Assembly (NCBI GenBank): GCA_016190995.1
Contig: JACPPN010000062.1
Span: forward strand, 1-34,485
DNA: 34,485 nucleotides
Source of the DNA: Acidobacteriota bacterium
GTDB taxonomy: Bacteria > Acidobacteriota > Vicinamibacteria > Vicinamibacterales > JACPPN01
Reading direction: 5' to 3'
Shown: one piece after another, positions 11,538-22,100 of the stretch
Layout of the letters: each line of letters starts with the position of its first letter
How positions within the stretch are numbered: position 1 is the first letter of the stretch
The notes under the pieces: generated by a model
The model's input: the letters and a program-made list of their open reading frames with translations, nothing else
Told to the model about the DNA's origin: nothing
Database searches by the model: none
Made by a program: the position numbers and the translations under genes

Positions 11538-11598
11538 GACGCGCCGGCCGCGTCGCGCGCGGGACTTGATGGGACGCACGCGACGCGGCCGGCGCGTC
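11538..11598. terminator. Long perfect hairpin between convergent genes
   Basis: The arms 11538-11557 and 11579-11598 are perfectly complementary over 20 bp with a 21-base loop, and three further pairs follow after one mismatch. The hairpin fills the 118-bp gap between the stop of lysR copy 1 and the stop of the TonB receptor gene, so it could end transcription from both sides. No long T-tract follows on either strand, so it is not a textbook intrinsic terminator. Confidence 0.65.
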
Positions 11599-11625
11599 GA
11601 ATCGAACGATCGGCCCCGACTCTGA

Positions 11626-14460
11626 CTAGAACGTGACCTTGCCCCCGATTCGAACGAGGCGTGGGTTGATGGTGGCCGAAACCCGGCCAAGACTCGGCCC
11701 GATGGTCGTGACCTCGTCCAAGACCGTGTTGCGGTTCAAGACGTTGTACGCGTCGATGAAGGGTTCGATCTGCGATCCGCCCAGCCTGAACACGCGCCCA
11801 GCACGCAGATCGAGCATGACCCACGAGTCGTAACGGTTCACGTAGTTGGACTCGACATTCACCGTCTGAGTGGCCCGCGTCAGGTTGGGAACGAGCGCGC
11901 GACCGACATTGAGCCTCCTCACGCGCGGGAGCCCGGAATTCGCGATAAAGGATCCGCTGACCGAGATGCTGCCCGGCAGCAGGTGGTTTCCCGACACTTT
12001 GAACTGGTGGGTTTGGTCACTCCCAATCGCCCCTGTTCCAAAGATGAGGTTGTTGGGGTCGGAAGGGTCCGCCACGTTCGACGCGGTGCCGGCGCCCGTC
12101 GATACCGTGTTGATCAAACCCCTGGTCTTGCCGTAGGAATACCCGCCCTGCACGAGCGAGCCCGCCGAGAATCGACGCACGAACGAAATGTCGACGCCGT
12201 TGTACGTTGTATCTACGGCCGAGGAGTTCGCCAGCAGGTTGTCCTGCCTGCCCGCTGTCGCGGGGTTCTGGTTATAGATCGTCAGCGGCTCCCCGTTCAG
12301 CGGGTTCGTGATGACAACCGGGATGTAGCTCGCGGTCGGGACGGCGCGATTGATGGTCGTTCTGTTGTCCCGATTCTCGCGCCGGTTGAGCATGACCGAG
12401 ATCCGGAGGTTGGACGCCAGCTGATGCTCGATCCCCACACTGTACTCGTCGTTGAAGGGGCGCCTCAGATTCGGGTCCATGGTCGTCGTCGTGCCCCCGC
12501 TCCACCCCTGACAGCGGCTGAGCTCGTTCGCCTGCGCGTTGAGGTCACCGTTGAGGTCTGTCCAGGCGCAGCGGTTGGTCTGCAGGAAGATTGGATTGAG
12601 GCTCTCGGCCAGGCCCACCCCCTCATTACCCACGTAACGGCTGAAGCTGCCTTTCAGTACGGTCTTCCCCCGTCCTGTGAGGTCGTAGGCGACGCCTAAC
12701 CGCGGGACCACATTTCGCCACGTCTTCGCGTCCCTTTTAGGAACCCGGCGCTCGGAGACCCACGCTCCAGCCCCGGCAACCTGGTCAGGGTAGTAAACGT
12801 GGATGTCGTCGTACCGGACGCCTGCGTTGATAGTCAGGCGGTTGGCTATCATCCACCGATCCTGGACGAAGAGTCCGACCGTGCGGCCTTTGTTGTCCGA
12901 GTGGATGGGCGAATTCATGAGATCGACGGAATCGGGTACTCCGTTGCGGACCCGAAGAATGATGTCGCCGTGTTTCGTGAAGTCGTTGATCGTCTCGTAC
13001 CCCCCGAAGTCGTATTGCGCGCCGGTCTGGAGCTCGTGACTGCCCAGCCAGTTCCCCACGCGCGTGACTGAACCCGAGAGGACGGTTCGGTACGGGTGGC
13101 CTTCCCGGATGCGCGTTGGGGCACCCGAGAGCGTTGATGTCGCGATGTCCAGGCGGGCGACAGCGTTGGGCTCGACCTCCGGCCGGTATCGCTCTCTGTT
13201 TGTGAGAGACATGTTGGACATGCGGACCTCGAAGATCCAGGCGTTCGATGGCGTCCCGGTCCAGGTCCCTGCGACGAAACGGTTGAAGGGATTCTGCGTG
13301 TTGAAGTTCGCGGCTTCCGGCATCACGAAGGTCGCTCCCTGCCGGCGATGCGGTCGATAGATTCCCTCGCGGCTGTCTCCCACCGTGATCTTGTTGTTAT
13401 GGTTCAACTGCCACGTTACCTTGGCGAAGTAATCCGTACGCCGCACGTACGATTGCATCTGGGACCCATCGGTCCAGAACTGGTTCGCCAAGAGCTCGGT
13501 GTATGACCAGATGCGGGCATCTCCGAAGAACCAGACTTTGTCCCGCTTGATGGGCCCGCCGAGAGAGAGATCGACGTCGTAGCCCTTTGTGCCACCGCTG
13601 GTTGCCGTTACTCCACGCTTCCTCAGCTCGTCGTCGAGATTCGACGACTGCATTCCCCGGACGAAGCCCGAAGTGAAGGCAGTGCCGCTCAGCCGGTTGC
13701 CGCCGCTTTTTGTGACCATCATCATGACCATGCCGCCGATAGGCACTGAGGCGGGGATCGCGGTGGTCTGGAAGTTCAGCTCGTCATTCGCGCCGGTGCC
13801 GCCGTAGGACATGGGCGCGTCCCCACCGCTGAAATAGGAGCTGGAGGGGAGGCCGTCGCGGAAATAGCTTCGATCGATGCTGCGGTTGCCGTGGATCTGC
13901 CACCCGTTGCCGTAGTTTTGTGACAGGGAACCACCGACTTCTGGCCGGCCGGTCGAAAACCCGACCATGAGCTTCCCGATGTCCATGACATTCCGCGAGG
14001 TCGGAATGGTGTTGACGACTTCGTCCGTTACCACTAACTGTGTCGTCGTGCCGCGGACGTCCACCAGCGGCGACTGGCCGGTTACGGTGAGTGTCTCGGC
14101 CAAGGCGCCCACGGCGAGCACGGCGTTGATGGTGGCGGTGAATCCCGAGTTGATTCCCACGTCGACGCGCTCGACCGTCGCAAACCCCGGCAAGGAAAAC
14201 TTCACGGCGTACTTGCCCACCGGGAGGCGCAGGAACCGGTAGTTGCCCGTGTCCTCGGTGACCGTCTCCCTCGTGCGTTCGATCAAGGCCGGTGAGGTGA
14301 TTGCCACCGTCACCCCCGGCAACACGCCGCCGCTTTCGTCTCGCACCACGCCCTCGATCCCGCCCGTATCTGTTTGTCCCCAGGCGGGCAGAACCAGCAC
14401 CGTACAGAGCACCACGACCAGTTCCGCCACGCGCCAGCTGCTTCGTAGACGTGCCTTCAT
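11626..14460 (-). CDS. TonB-dependent outer-membrane receptor, Oar-like, with N-terminal carboxypeptidase-regulatory domain
   Basis: This protein has 944 residues. A signal peptide (about 1-28, ending LPAWGQ) is followed by a Cna-B/CarboxypepD_reg domain (about 33-115; GGIEGVVRDESGGVLPGVTV). Next comes a plug domain (about 125-250; ALAETLTVTGQSPLVD, TIPTSRNVMDI), then a beta-barrel of about 690 residues ending in phenylalanine (GGKVTF), as needed for outer-membrane insertion. This layout is common in Acidobacteriota. It should import a ligand using TonB energy. The cluster context suggests uptake of the compound metabolised by the hydantoinase and amidase genes, but the specificity is not visible. 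GGAGGTGG stands just before the ATG. It lies downstream of hyuB on the same strand with a 371-bp gap that holds its own candidate promoter and palindromes. Confidence 0.92.
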   Translation of the reverse strand: MKARLRSSWRVAELVVVLCTVLVLPAWGQTDTGGIEGVVRDESGGVLPGVTVAITSPALIERTRETVTEDTGNYRFLRLPVGKYAVKFSLPGFATVERVDVGINSGFTATINAVLAVGALAETLTVTGQSPLVDVRGTTTQLVVTDEVVNTIPTSRNVMDIGKLMVGFSTGRPEVGGSLSQNYGNGWQIHGNRSIDRSYFRDGLPSSSYFSGGDAPMSYGGTGANDELNFQTTAIPASVPIGGMVMMMVTKSGGNRLSGTAFTSGFVRGMQSSNLDDELRKRGVTATSGGTKGYDVDLSLGGPIKRDKVWFFGDARIWSYTELLANQFWTDGSQMQSYVRRTDYFAKVTWQLNHNNKITVGDSREGIYRPHRRQGATFVMPEAANFNTQNPFNRFVAGTWTGTPSNAWIFEVRMSNMSLTNRERYRPEVEPNAVARLDIATSTLSGAPTRIREGHPYRTVLSGSVTRVGNWLGSHELQTGAQYDFGGYETINDFTKHGDIILRVRNGVPDSVDLMNSPIHSDNKGRTVGLFVQDRWMIANRLTINAGVRYDDIHVYYPDQVAGAGAWVSERRVPKRDAKTWRNVVPRLGVAYDLTGRGKTVLKGSFSRYVGNEGVGLAESLNPIFLQTNRCAWTDLNGDLNAQANELSRCQGWSGGTTTTMDPNLRRPFNDEYSVGIEHQLASNLRISVMLNRRENRDNRTTINRAVPTASYIPVVITNPLNGEPLTIYNQNPATAGRQDNLLANSSAVDTTYNGVDISFVRRFSAGSLVQGGYSYGKTRGLINTVSTGAGTASNVADPSDPNNLIFGTGAIGSDQTHQFKVSGNHLLPGSISVSGSFIANSGLPRVRRLNVGRALVPNLTRATQTVNVESNYVNRYDSWVMLDLRAGRVFRLGGSQIEPFIDAYNVLNRNTVLDEVTTIGPSLGRVSATINPRLVRIGGKVTF

Positions 14461-14713
14461 ACGCCACCTCCACTTGCCGCGCCCAGTCTCACGCGAGGAC
14501 GTGGGCCCGACCCGGGCGATTTAACGGGACTCTGCGACTACCAAACGAGGTCGACCAGCTCACCGCGAACTCGATAGCGTTCAGCGGGAGCTCTCAGTCC
14601 GACAGCGCGCCAAAATGCCATTGGGCACAGCGTGCACGGTGCGCCGACACCGGCCGCTTCCTTTTACCGATGAGAGGGTTCAGTAGCTCCGAACCGCCCA
14701 GCCCGGCGGATGC

Positions 14714-14747
14714 GCCCTATCATAGGGCCCATGGCGACACAAGTGTC
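14714..14747 (-). promoter_or_regulatory. Twin palindromes and promoter candidate upstream of the TonB receptor gene
   Basis: In the 371-bp gap 14461-14831, GCCCTATCATAGGGC (14714-14728) is a perfect 7+1+7 palindrome, and GACACAAGTGTC (14736-14747) is a 5+2+5 palindrome seven bases away. On the minus strand TATGAT (14724-14719) could be a -10, with an A-rich stretch (14750-14768) upstream and TGGACA at a long 19-bp spacing. The pattern suits an operator overlapping a promoter. I see nothing else in this gap. Confidence 0.4.
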
Positions 14748-14831
14748 CAATCGATTTTTGTTTTTGGCCCATAAGCGGAACGCCCGGAAGCGACCGATGC
14801 GAGTGTGACCCGGGATATGGAGCCGGTCCGG

Positions 14832-16598
14832 CTATCTGGTCACGGAAGGAATCTCGCTCCAGCCGCGCGCGAGGCGAAGCTGGTCGCGGAGCCGGGTCGT
14901 GGCACCCTCGTCGATCGTCCATGTCGATGGATCGAGCACGATGCCGTAGTCGTCACGAGCGGACGCGAAGCTGACCAGTTCATTGCGCACGTCGCGAAGC
15001 ACCCACGCGGGATCGCGCTGGAGCGGATCGCCCCAGCCGCCGGCACCAGGTTGCTCGTGCCTGAATACATCGTCGCGCTGGATCGTCATCGTGACCTTCG
15101 AGGTGAGCTCGCGGTGCTCCGAGGCCGGGTTGAGGACGTTCCGCGACGGTCGGCCCGGCTTGCCACCATAGAGGCCATACGGCCTGAAGATACGACGGTC
15201 CGCTCGGACCTGAAGCACGGCCTCCTCTTCGAGCAGACGGTAGTCTCTTCGAACCGACATCCCGCCGCGGTACCTGCCCGGCCCACCGGCATCCTGGATG
15301 AGCTCGCAGCACAGGATTTCGAGCGGCTGCTCGATCTCGGTCATTTCGGCTGATGGCAGCGACATATTGGTGAACAAATTGGCATTACCGTCGAGGCCGT
15401 CAGCCCACGGCCGTCCACCCCATGCGGTGCAGAAGAACTCCACGAAGATGAACGGTGTGCGATCCGGATAGTAGCCTCCAATGGAGACTCCCGTATTGCC
15501 GCCTTCAGACGCGGCGACGATTCGGTCGGGGAGCATCTGCGCCAGCGCCCCGAAGCATGTATCGACCATCCGGAAGCCCGTCAGACCGCGGGCGGCGCAC
15601 GCGGCCGGCGGGACGGCATTGGCGATCGTTCCCGGCGGGGCGATGACATCGATGGCCCGATAGAACCCCGCGTTGCACGGGATGTCCGGGGGAAGCACGG
15701 ACTTCATGCACGTGTACGTGGCGGCCTTCGTGTACGACAACGTGTTGTTGATGGCGCCTTTCACCTGGGGCGAGCTGCCCGTCCAGTCCACGACCAGGTG
15801 GTCGCCCTTCTTGCGCAGCGTCACGTTCAACGGGATCGGACGCCCGAAGTCGATGCCATCGTCGTCGATCCAGTCGGTGAAGCTCCACTCCCCGTCCGGC
15901 AATTGGCAGACCGCCGCGCGTGTCATCCGCTCCGTGTAATCGAGGATCTCTTCCATGTACGCCTTGACTCGAGCAGTGCCGTGCTTCGCCAAGAGGCGCA
16001 GAAACGACTCCTCAGCGATGTGGCAGGCAGCGAGTTGCGCGCGCATGTCCCCCAGCACCCGCACCGGCAGGCGCACGTTCTTCTCCAGCAAGCGGAAGAG
16101 GGTCTCATTGGGCTCGCCGGCGTCGTACATCTTCACGGGCGGGATACGGAGGCCTTCCTGGAAAATCTCGGTTGAATCGGAGGCGTTCGAGCCGGCCACC
16201 CGTCCACCCATGTCGGTCTGGTGGCAGATGGTCGTGGCGAATGCGATGCGCTCTCCCTCGTAAAAGATCGGCTTGAGGATGAAGACGTCAGGCAGGTGCA
16301 TGCCGCCCTCGAACGGATCGTTCAAGCAGTACACGTCGCCCGGACGCATCCGGTTGCTGTATCGCTCGAGAGTGGCGGCGAGCGCGTCGGGGAACGAGGC
16401 CAGATGCGCGGGAAGCGTAAGTCCCTGGGCGACCGTCCTTCCCTCCGCGTCCGCGAAGGCGGTCGAGTAATCCATGTTGTCCTTGAGAATGCCCGAGTAG
16501 GAGGTCCGCAGGATCGTCAGCGCCATCTCGTCGGCGATGGATAGAAGCATGTTCTTGAACACCTCGAATCCGATTGGGTCGCGTGGCGTGTTGCTCAC
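14832..16598 (-). CDS. hyuB: Hydantoinase/oxoprolinase family protein, subunit B
   Basis: This protein has about 588 residues, the usual size of the HyuB/N-methylhydantoinase B family. It opens PIGFEVFKNMLLSIADEM and contains the family hallmarks ILRTSYSGILKDNMDYSTA, HQTDMGGRVAGSNA, and the C-terminal GGWGDPLQRDP. HyuB works with HyuA in ATP-dependent ring opening of hydantoins or 5-oxoproline; related pairs carboxylate ketones, so the substrate is open. The GTG start at 16598 follows GAAGGAG at a spacing of about seven, whereas the longer frame reaching 16682 overlaps hyuA and has an Arg-rich leader unlike the family. It begins 11 bp after the hyuA stop, so the two are translated from one message. 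Confidence 0.92.
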   Translation of the reverse strand: MSNTPRDPIGFEVFKNMLLSIADEMALTILRTSYSGILKDNMDYSTAFADAEGRTVAQGLTLPAHLASFPDALAATLERYSNRMRPGDVYCLNDPFEGGMHLPDVFILKPIFYEGERIAFATTICHQTDMGGRVAGSNASDSTEIFQEGLRIPPVKMYDAGEPNETLFRLLEKNVRLPVRVLGDMRAQLAACHIAEESFLRLLAKHGTARVKAYMEEILDYTERMTRAAVCQLPDGEWSFTDWIDDDGIDFGRPIPLNVTLRKKGDHLVVDWTGSSPQVKGAINNTLSYTKAATYTCMKSVLPPDIPCNAGFYRAIDVIAPPGTIANAVPPAACAARGLTGFRMVDTCFGALAQMLPDRIVAASEGGNTGVSIGGYYPDRTPFIFVEFFCTAWGGRPWADGLDGNANLFTNMSLPSAEMTEIEQPLEILCCELIQDAGGPGRYRGGMSVRRDYRLLEEEAVLQVRADRRIFRPYGLYGGKPGRPSRNVLNPASEHRELTSKVTMTIQRDDVFRHEQPGAGGWGDPLQRDPAWVLRDVRNELVSFASARDDYGIVLDPSTWTIDEGATTRLRDQLRLARGWSEIPSVTR

Positions 16599-16609
16599 GA
16601 CAGTCTCCT

Positions 16610-18814
16610 TCAGACTCCGGGCACGCGCGGCGCTTCGCCTGCCGTCCCCGACCCGCCAAGACAGATGGCTGTTTCCGGCCATCTGCTCGATTCACGCCTC
16701 GTTGATTCCTCGTTCTGGACCGCAATCACGATGTTGCCGAATTCGTCGAGGACGCCGCTCGCCAGCGGAGGGATGAGGCAGGTTGAATCGTACTCCTCAA
16801 CGATGCAGGGCCCGCTCCGGGCGATCGCGAGATCGGCGCGGCCGAGGATTGGTGTGTTCAGCCAGCCGGTGTCAGGACCAAAGCACACGCGGCGCTGGCG
16901 TGGCCCTGCGGCCTGGGCCTGACCTCGAGCGACTTGGATCTTTCCGGGAACGCGGGGCCACTCTGGAATACCTTGGCCGACCACACGAAGACTGACGATC
17001 TCCACTGGCTCGTCGGGACCAGCCCGGTGGCCATACGTGAGCTCGTGCTCCTGGGCGAACGCTTCCTCGAGCTCGGCGACACCTTGTGCATCGACTGTTC
17101 CGGGACGGACAGGGATCGTGAGCTCGTATGACTGTCCCTGATAACGCACGTCGGCCGAGCGACGGATTCGGGCCGCGTGCCCCGTGAAGCCTTCGGCCGC
17201 GAGCTGGGCGAGCGCCTGAGTCTCCATTCGACTCCAAACCTCGTTCAGTACGTTGAGGTCGAGCTGGCGTGTTCCATGCCACCACGTCCGGACGTAATGG
17301 TGCTCGACATCGGAGTAGAGAAGGCCGAACGCGGAGAAGAGCCCGGGTGAGGGCGGCACGACGATCCGGCGGATCTCGAGCGACTGCGCGATGCGAGCGG
17401 CGAACAGCGGTCCGTTGCCTCCGAACGCGAAGAGCGCGTACTCGCGCGGATCACGCCCTCGCTCGCTCGACACGGCTCGGATCGCCCGCATCATGTTTGA
17501 CGCAGCAATCACGTGCGCGCCGTGGGCAGCCTCTTCGAGCGGCAGCCGGAGCGGCGTTGCAATCCTTTTCTCGAAAACCTCCAGCGACCGCGCGGCGTTC
17601 AGCTTGACGGCTCCGCCCACCAGTTGCAATGGGTTCAAGTAGCCGAGAACCAAGCTGGCGTCGGTGATTGTCGGCTCGGTGCCGCCGAGGTCGTAGCAGA
17701 GCGGCCCAGGGAATGCGCCGGCGCTGCGGGGACCCACTTGAAGCGAACCGCCAGCGTCGATCCACACCAGCGAGCCACCGCCGGCGCCGACCTCGGCGAG
17801 GTCGATCGCCGGGACGCGAATCAGGTACCCGGCGCCCGTCAGCAAGCGAGAGCCGTGCATCATGCCGCCGCCCACCTGATACTCGCCGGCCCGGCTCACC
17901 TCGCCGTCCTCTACGATCGAGGCCTTGGCGGTCGTGCCTCCCATATCAAACGTGATCGCCTTGGAGAGTCCCATCCGGCGCGCGAGAAACTGCACACCGA
18001 CGACGCCCGCAGCCGGCCCCGACTCGATAATGTGCACGGGCATGCGGGCTGCCGCCTCGGCGGTCATGAGGCCGCCGTTCGATTGCATGATCAGTACGGG
18101 CGCCTTCACGCCGATCCTCTCGAGATCCGCACCCAACGCCTCCAGATATGCCCGCACGACCGGCATCACATAGGTGTTGATGACGGTCGTCGACGTTCGC
18201 TCGTACTCCCTGATTGCGGGCTGGACGTCTGCGCTGATACAGAGCGGAAGGTCAGGATTCCGCCGCCGCACGATCTCTTTGATCCGCTCCTCGTGGACGG
18301 GATTCGCATATGAGTTGAGCAGGCAGACGGCGATTGCCTCGACGTGCTCGGCCAGTAACCGGTCCACGGCTCGCTCGGCATCGGCGATGTCGAGCGGCGT
18401 AACCACCCCGCCGCGCGCGTTCACACGCTCGCTGACCTCGACGCGGAGGTAGCGCTCCACGAGCGCGATGGGCTTTTCCCAGGTGAGGTCGTACAGGCGC
18501 GGCATGCGCAGGCGCCGGATTTCGAGCACATCGCGGAATCCCTTGGTCGTGATGAGCCCTGTACGTGCTCCCTGCAGCTCGAGGATCGTGTTCGAGGCGA
18601 CGGTGGTGCCATGGAGAATCTCGCCGACATCCGCGCCGGTGAGCCCGGTTTCGCGGAACACCTGGCACAGCCCGTCGACGATGGCGCGCGCGTAATCGTC
18701 GACGCTGGAGGAGATCTTCTTGGTGTGAATCCGACCCTCTGGGTCCAGAAAGACGATATCCGTGAACGTGCCACCGATGTCGACGCCAACCCGAAACGCA
18801 CTCATGCTAGACAT
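16610..18814 (-). CDS. hyuA: Hydantoinase/oxoprolinase family protein, subunit A (ATP-binding)
   Basis: This protein of 734 residues (731 if Met4 is used) belongs to the HyuA/N-methylhydantoinase A family. It has the N-terminal ASKHA-type phosphate loop VGVDIGGTFTDIVFLD, a Hydant_A_N domain over about the first 180 residues, and the central motif TFDMGGTTAKASIV (about 290-303). The GGGSLVWIDAGGSLQVGP and FGGNGPLFA segments are also family features. It supplies ATP-dependent activation while HyuB contributes the rest of the active site. The first ATG (18814) lies exactly at the edge of repeat A; the alternative ATG at 18805 begins MSAFRVGVDIGG and is preceded by AGAAG at eight bases, so the start is uncertain. 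It is probably in the same transcript as the upstream VPS10-like and MFS genes, though 296 bp containing repeat A separate them. Confidence 0.92.
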   Translation of the reverse strand: MSSMSAFRVGVDIGGTFTDIVFLDPEGRIHTKKISSSVDDYARAIVDGLCQVFRETGLTGADVGEILHGTTVASNTILELQGARTGLITTKGFRDVLEIRRLRMPRLYDLTWEKPIALVERYLRVEVSERVNARGGVVTPLDIADAERAVDRLLAEHVEAIAVCLLNSYANPVHEERIKEIVRRRNPDLPLCISADVQPAIREYERTSTTVINTYVMPVVRAYLEALGADLERIGVKAPVLIMQSNGGLMTAEAAARMPVHIIESGPAAGVVGVQFLARRMGLSKAITFDMGGTTAKASIVEDGEVSRAGEYQVGGGMMHGSRLLTGAGYLIRVPAIDLAEVGAGGGSLVWIDAGGSLQVGPRSAGAFPGPLCYDLGGTEPTITDASLVLGYLNPLQLVGGAVKLNAARSLEVFEKRIATPLRLPLEEAAHGAHVIAASNMMRAIRAVSSERGRDPREYALFAFGGNGPLFAARIAQSLEIRRIVVPPSPGLFSAFGLLYSDVEHHYVRTWWHGTRQLDLNVLNEVWSRMETQALAQLAAEGFTGHAARIRRSADVRYQGQSYELTIPVRPGTVDAQGVAELEEAFAQEHELTYGHRAGPDEPVEIVSLRVVGQGIPEWPRVPGKIQVARGQAQAAGPRQRRVCFGPDTGWLNTPILGRADLAIARSGPCIVEEYDSTCLIPPLASGVLDEFGNIVIAVQNEESTRRESSRWPETAICLGGSGTAGEAPRVPGV

Positions 18815-18980
18815 CTTCTAGAGCCAATGTCCTGACAAATGAAGCAACTTCTTCGTCGATGCCGCTTGAGAAGCTGTCTTAGCCGGGTCTTAGCCGCGGC
18901 CGCGGAGCGGCCGCCCAGTAACGAAGCTTCGCCGCCACTGCATCGTTTCTGCTCGTCGGTTTGAGGCGGAGCGTCGCGAC
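18812..18980 (-). repeat. Dispersed repeat A, copy 3 (extended form)
   Basis: This diverged copy of the 31-194 element contains CATCTTCTAGAGCC, CTGACAAATGAAGCAAC, a hairpin GCGGCCGC-GGA-GCGGCCGC (18896-18914), AACGAAGCTTCGCC, and GGTTTGAGGCGGAGCGTCGC. It fills most of the gap between the VPS10-like gene stop (19111) and hyuA. I see nothing else supportable in 18981-19110. Confidence 0.8.
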
Positions 18981-19110
18981 AGCTCTGCCTCCGGTATCCG
19001 AACCTTCAAACCTGGTGAAGTGCGCACGCGTCGCCCGGGCCGGTGTGGATGACGTGCGATCTCGCTCGGTCACCACCAGCGCCCACAGGGTCTGACTTGG
19101 CCAGGTGGCG

Positions 19111-22100
19111 TCAGCGGCCGTTCTGGGCCGACGTCTCCGTTCGTTTGAGGAAGTGGGAGATGTCTGACGCGATCAGCGCGTCCAGTTCCTTGGCTTGAGC
19201 GGCCAGCCGTGCCGACAGCTCCTCGAACACGCTGTACGTCCAGCGGGTCGGTGCTGCATCAGCGCTGCCGATGACTTCCGTCAAGGTCGCGAGCATCTGG
19301 TTCACACCCTTGGGCGGGAGCTGCATCGGATTCGGCCCGACGACGCGCGTGAGGCGCGCCTCGATGGTCGCCAGTCGCGCCTTGATCTGCTCGGCTGCTT
19401 CCTTCATCCCCGGCTGCGCCGCGCGTCGCGCGCGGTCTTCCACCTGTTTCCGCGCGTCGCGCAACCGATTGACAGCGTCCGTACTCTCCGAGACCTTGTC
19501 GCGAGCCGCGATCCAGAGGGTGAATTGCGCCTCGAGATCTGCTGCGCTCGCCAAGACCCGTGGGTCTCTTCGGATCTCAAACGCCTGCTCGTGTATCTGG
19601 CCGGCGATGTCAAGCTGCACGAAGTACTTCCCAGGAGGCGCGACCGGCGCGGTCGCCCGAGGCCACTCGATTGTCGACAGCGCCGCACCTGGCGAGAGCT
19701 GACGGGCGTTGGGATACCGCAGGTCCCATACGAAACGGTTCGTCCCAGGCTCGGCGGAGGCGCGCGGCTCGCCGGACGCTGGCTCGCCGGAGAATCGCCG
19801 GATCACGCCACCCGTCTCGTCCTTGATCGTCAGCTTCATCTCCGACGTGGGCTTCTCCTTCAGGTAGTAAGTGAACACAACCCCGCGGGGAGGGTTTTGG
19901 CCGGCGTTCGCGTAGATGCGCTTCAGGCCGCCATCCGGATTCTCGAGGTCTCGGAAAGCAACCTGGCCTTCGCGGTAGGCGAACGCGTCCCGGCCCTGTG
20001 CGCCACCGCCGCTCTCGCCGCGACCCAAGTATCGATAGGCGGGTGTCACGCTGAACAGGTGCGCTCCCGACCGCGCCACCTGGTCCGTAATCTGCCGCAG
20101 CGGCGTGACATCGTCAAGAATCCAGAAGCCACGCGAATGCGTGCCGATCACCACATCGGTGTCTTTCACGAGCAGATCGTGCACCGCAACGCCCGGCAGG
20201 TTGAGCTGCAGCGACTGCCAGGACGCCCCGGCATCGAAGGAGATGTACACGCCACGTTCCGTTCCGGCGTAGAGCAGCCCGGCGCGGGCCGGGTCTTCGC
20301 GAATGACGCGCGCAAAGGCGTTTGGGTGGATCCCGTTGGCAATCGCCTGCCATGTCCTGCCGTAGTCGGTCGTCTTGTAGAGGTATGGGCGCTGATCGTC
20401 CATCAGGTATCGATTTGCGGCGATATACGCGGTCCCGGCATCGTGACGCGACAGATCGATGGTGTTGATCCGGAGCCAGCCGGGCCAGTCCTTCGGCGTG
20501 ATGTTCGCCCAGGTCTTGCCGCCGTCCGGGGACAGATGGACCAGACCGTCGTCCGAGCCGGCCCACAGCTCACCTGGTCTGATCGGCGACTCGGCCAGCG
20601 AGAACACCACACTGGTGTACGTCTGCGCGAAACCCAGGGAGCTGAGCCCGCCGCTCACTGGCACCATCACGCTCGTGTCGTTTCTCGTGAGGTCGGGGCT
20701 GATGACGGTCCAACTGTGCCCGAGATCCGTCGAGCGAAAGACGACATTTCCCGCCACGTAGAGCACATCGGGATCGTGCGGCGAGAAGAGGATCGGATAG
20801 GTCCAATTGAAGCGGTACTTCATGTCCTTGAGGCTGTGCGAGCTGTAAGTGTCCTCGGGCCAGACGGACATGAGGCGGTCCTGGCGGCTGCGGTGGTCGT
20901 ACTTCTTGAGGATGCCGATTCCACCCGCCGCGCTGCCGTAGGCGCCGGCGAACACGATGTTCGGATCGTCCGGCTTGACCGCAATGTGCCCGCTCTCGCC
21001 GCCCGCCGTGCGGTAGGCGTGCTCGTACCCGATCACTGCATCATCCGTCTGACTCGGCAGGCTGATGGAGCTGCCGTCCTGCAGGGTGCCGTACACGCGA
21101 TAGGGATACTGGCTGTCGACGGCAATGCGATAGACAGCGGCAGCCGCCTGGTTTTTCTGCGCAGACCAGCTCACTCCCCCGTTGAACGTGACGGTCCCCC
21201 CCCCATCGTTGCCTTCGATCATTCGGTCCGGATTGCGCGGATCGATCCAGAGGGCATGATTGTCCCCGTGCGTCGTCGTCCACAACGAGAAGCTCTTCCC
21301 GCCATCGGTGGACTTCCAAGCGGAATACGACAGGATATAAAGCTTCTCGGGATCCGTGGGATGTGCATACACATGCATATACGACGAGGGGCTGCGACGC
21401 AAATCCCGCTGCTCGTTGAGCCGTTCCCAGCTCGCCCCGCCGTTTTCCGATCGAAACAGCGCGCCGTTCTCAGCCTCGACAATCGCCCACACGCGGCTCG
21501 GCTTCGCCGGCGACACGGCGACGCCAATGCGCCCCTTGATGCCCGTCGGCAGCCCGGCCGTCAGCTCGGTCCACGTATCGCCGCCATCGGTCGTCTTGTA
21601 GAGCCCGCTGTCAGGCCCGCCGCTCACTTCGTCCCACGGCTTGCGGACGAACTGATAGATGGCCGCATACAGCACGCGTGGGTTCGTCCGGTCCATCGCC
21701 AAGTCGATTGCGCCCGCTCGCTCGCTCTTGAACAGCACCCGCTCCCACGTCTTGCCGCCGTCTTTCGACCGGTACACCCCGCGCTCCGGGTTCGTTCCAA
21801 AGGCATGACCGAATGCCGCGACATACACGAGGTTGGCGTCCCGGGGGTGCACCAGGATCCGCCCGATGTGGCGAGTCTCTTCGAGACCCATGTGCGTCCA
21901 GGACTTGCCCGCATCGGTCGACTTGTACACGCCGTCGCCCGACGCCATGTCGGGTCGCATGCATGTGTCACCCATCCCGGCGTAGATGACGTTGGGATCT
22001 GACTCGGCCACCGCCAGAGCCCCGACCGGGCCAGTCTTGAAACCCCCGTCCGAGACCGGCAGCCACCAGGCTCCTCCGTCGACCGTCTTGAAGACGCCGC

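Noticed and set aside
14832-18814. Acetone or acetophenone carboxylase instead of hydantoinase
   Set aside because: The A and B subunits are homologous to those enzymes, but no third small subunit or carboxylase-specific gene is adjacent, so the neutral hydantoinase/oxoprolinase name is kept.
19195-22002. Very long open frame (935 codons) antisense to the VPS10-like gene
   Set aside because: Its translation is Arg/Gly/Val-rich without any motif, and the opposite strand encodes nine Asp boxes, a signal peptide and a good ribosome site. Long antisense frames are expected at this GC content.
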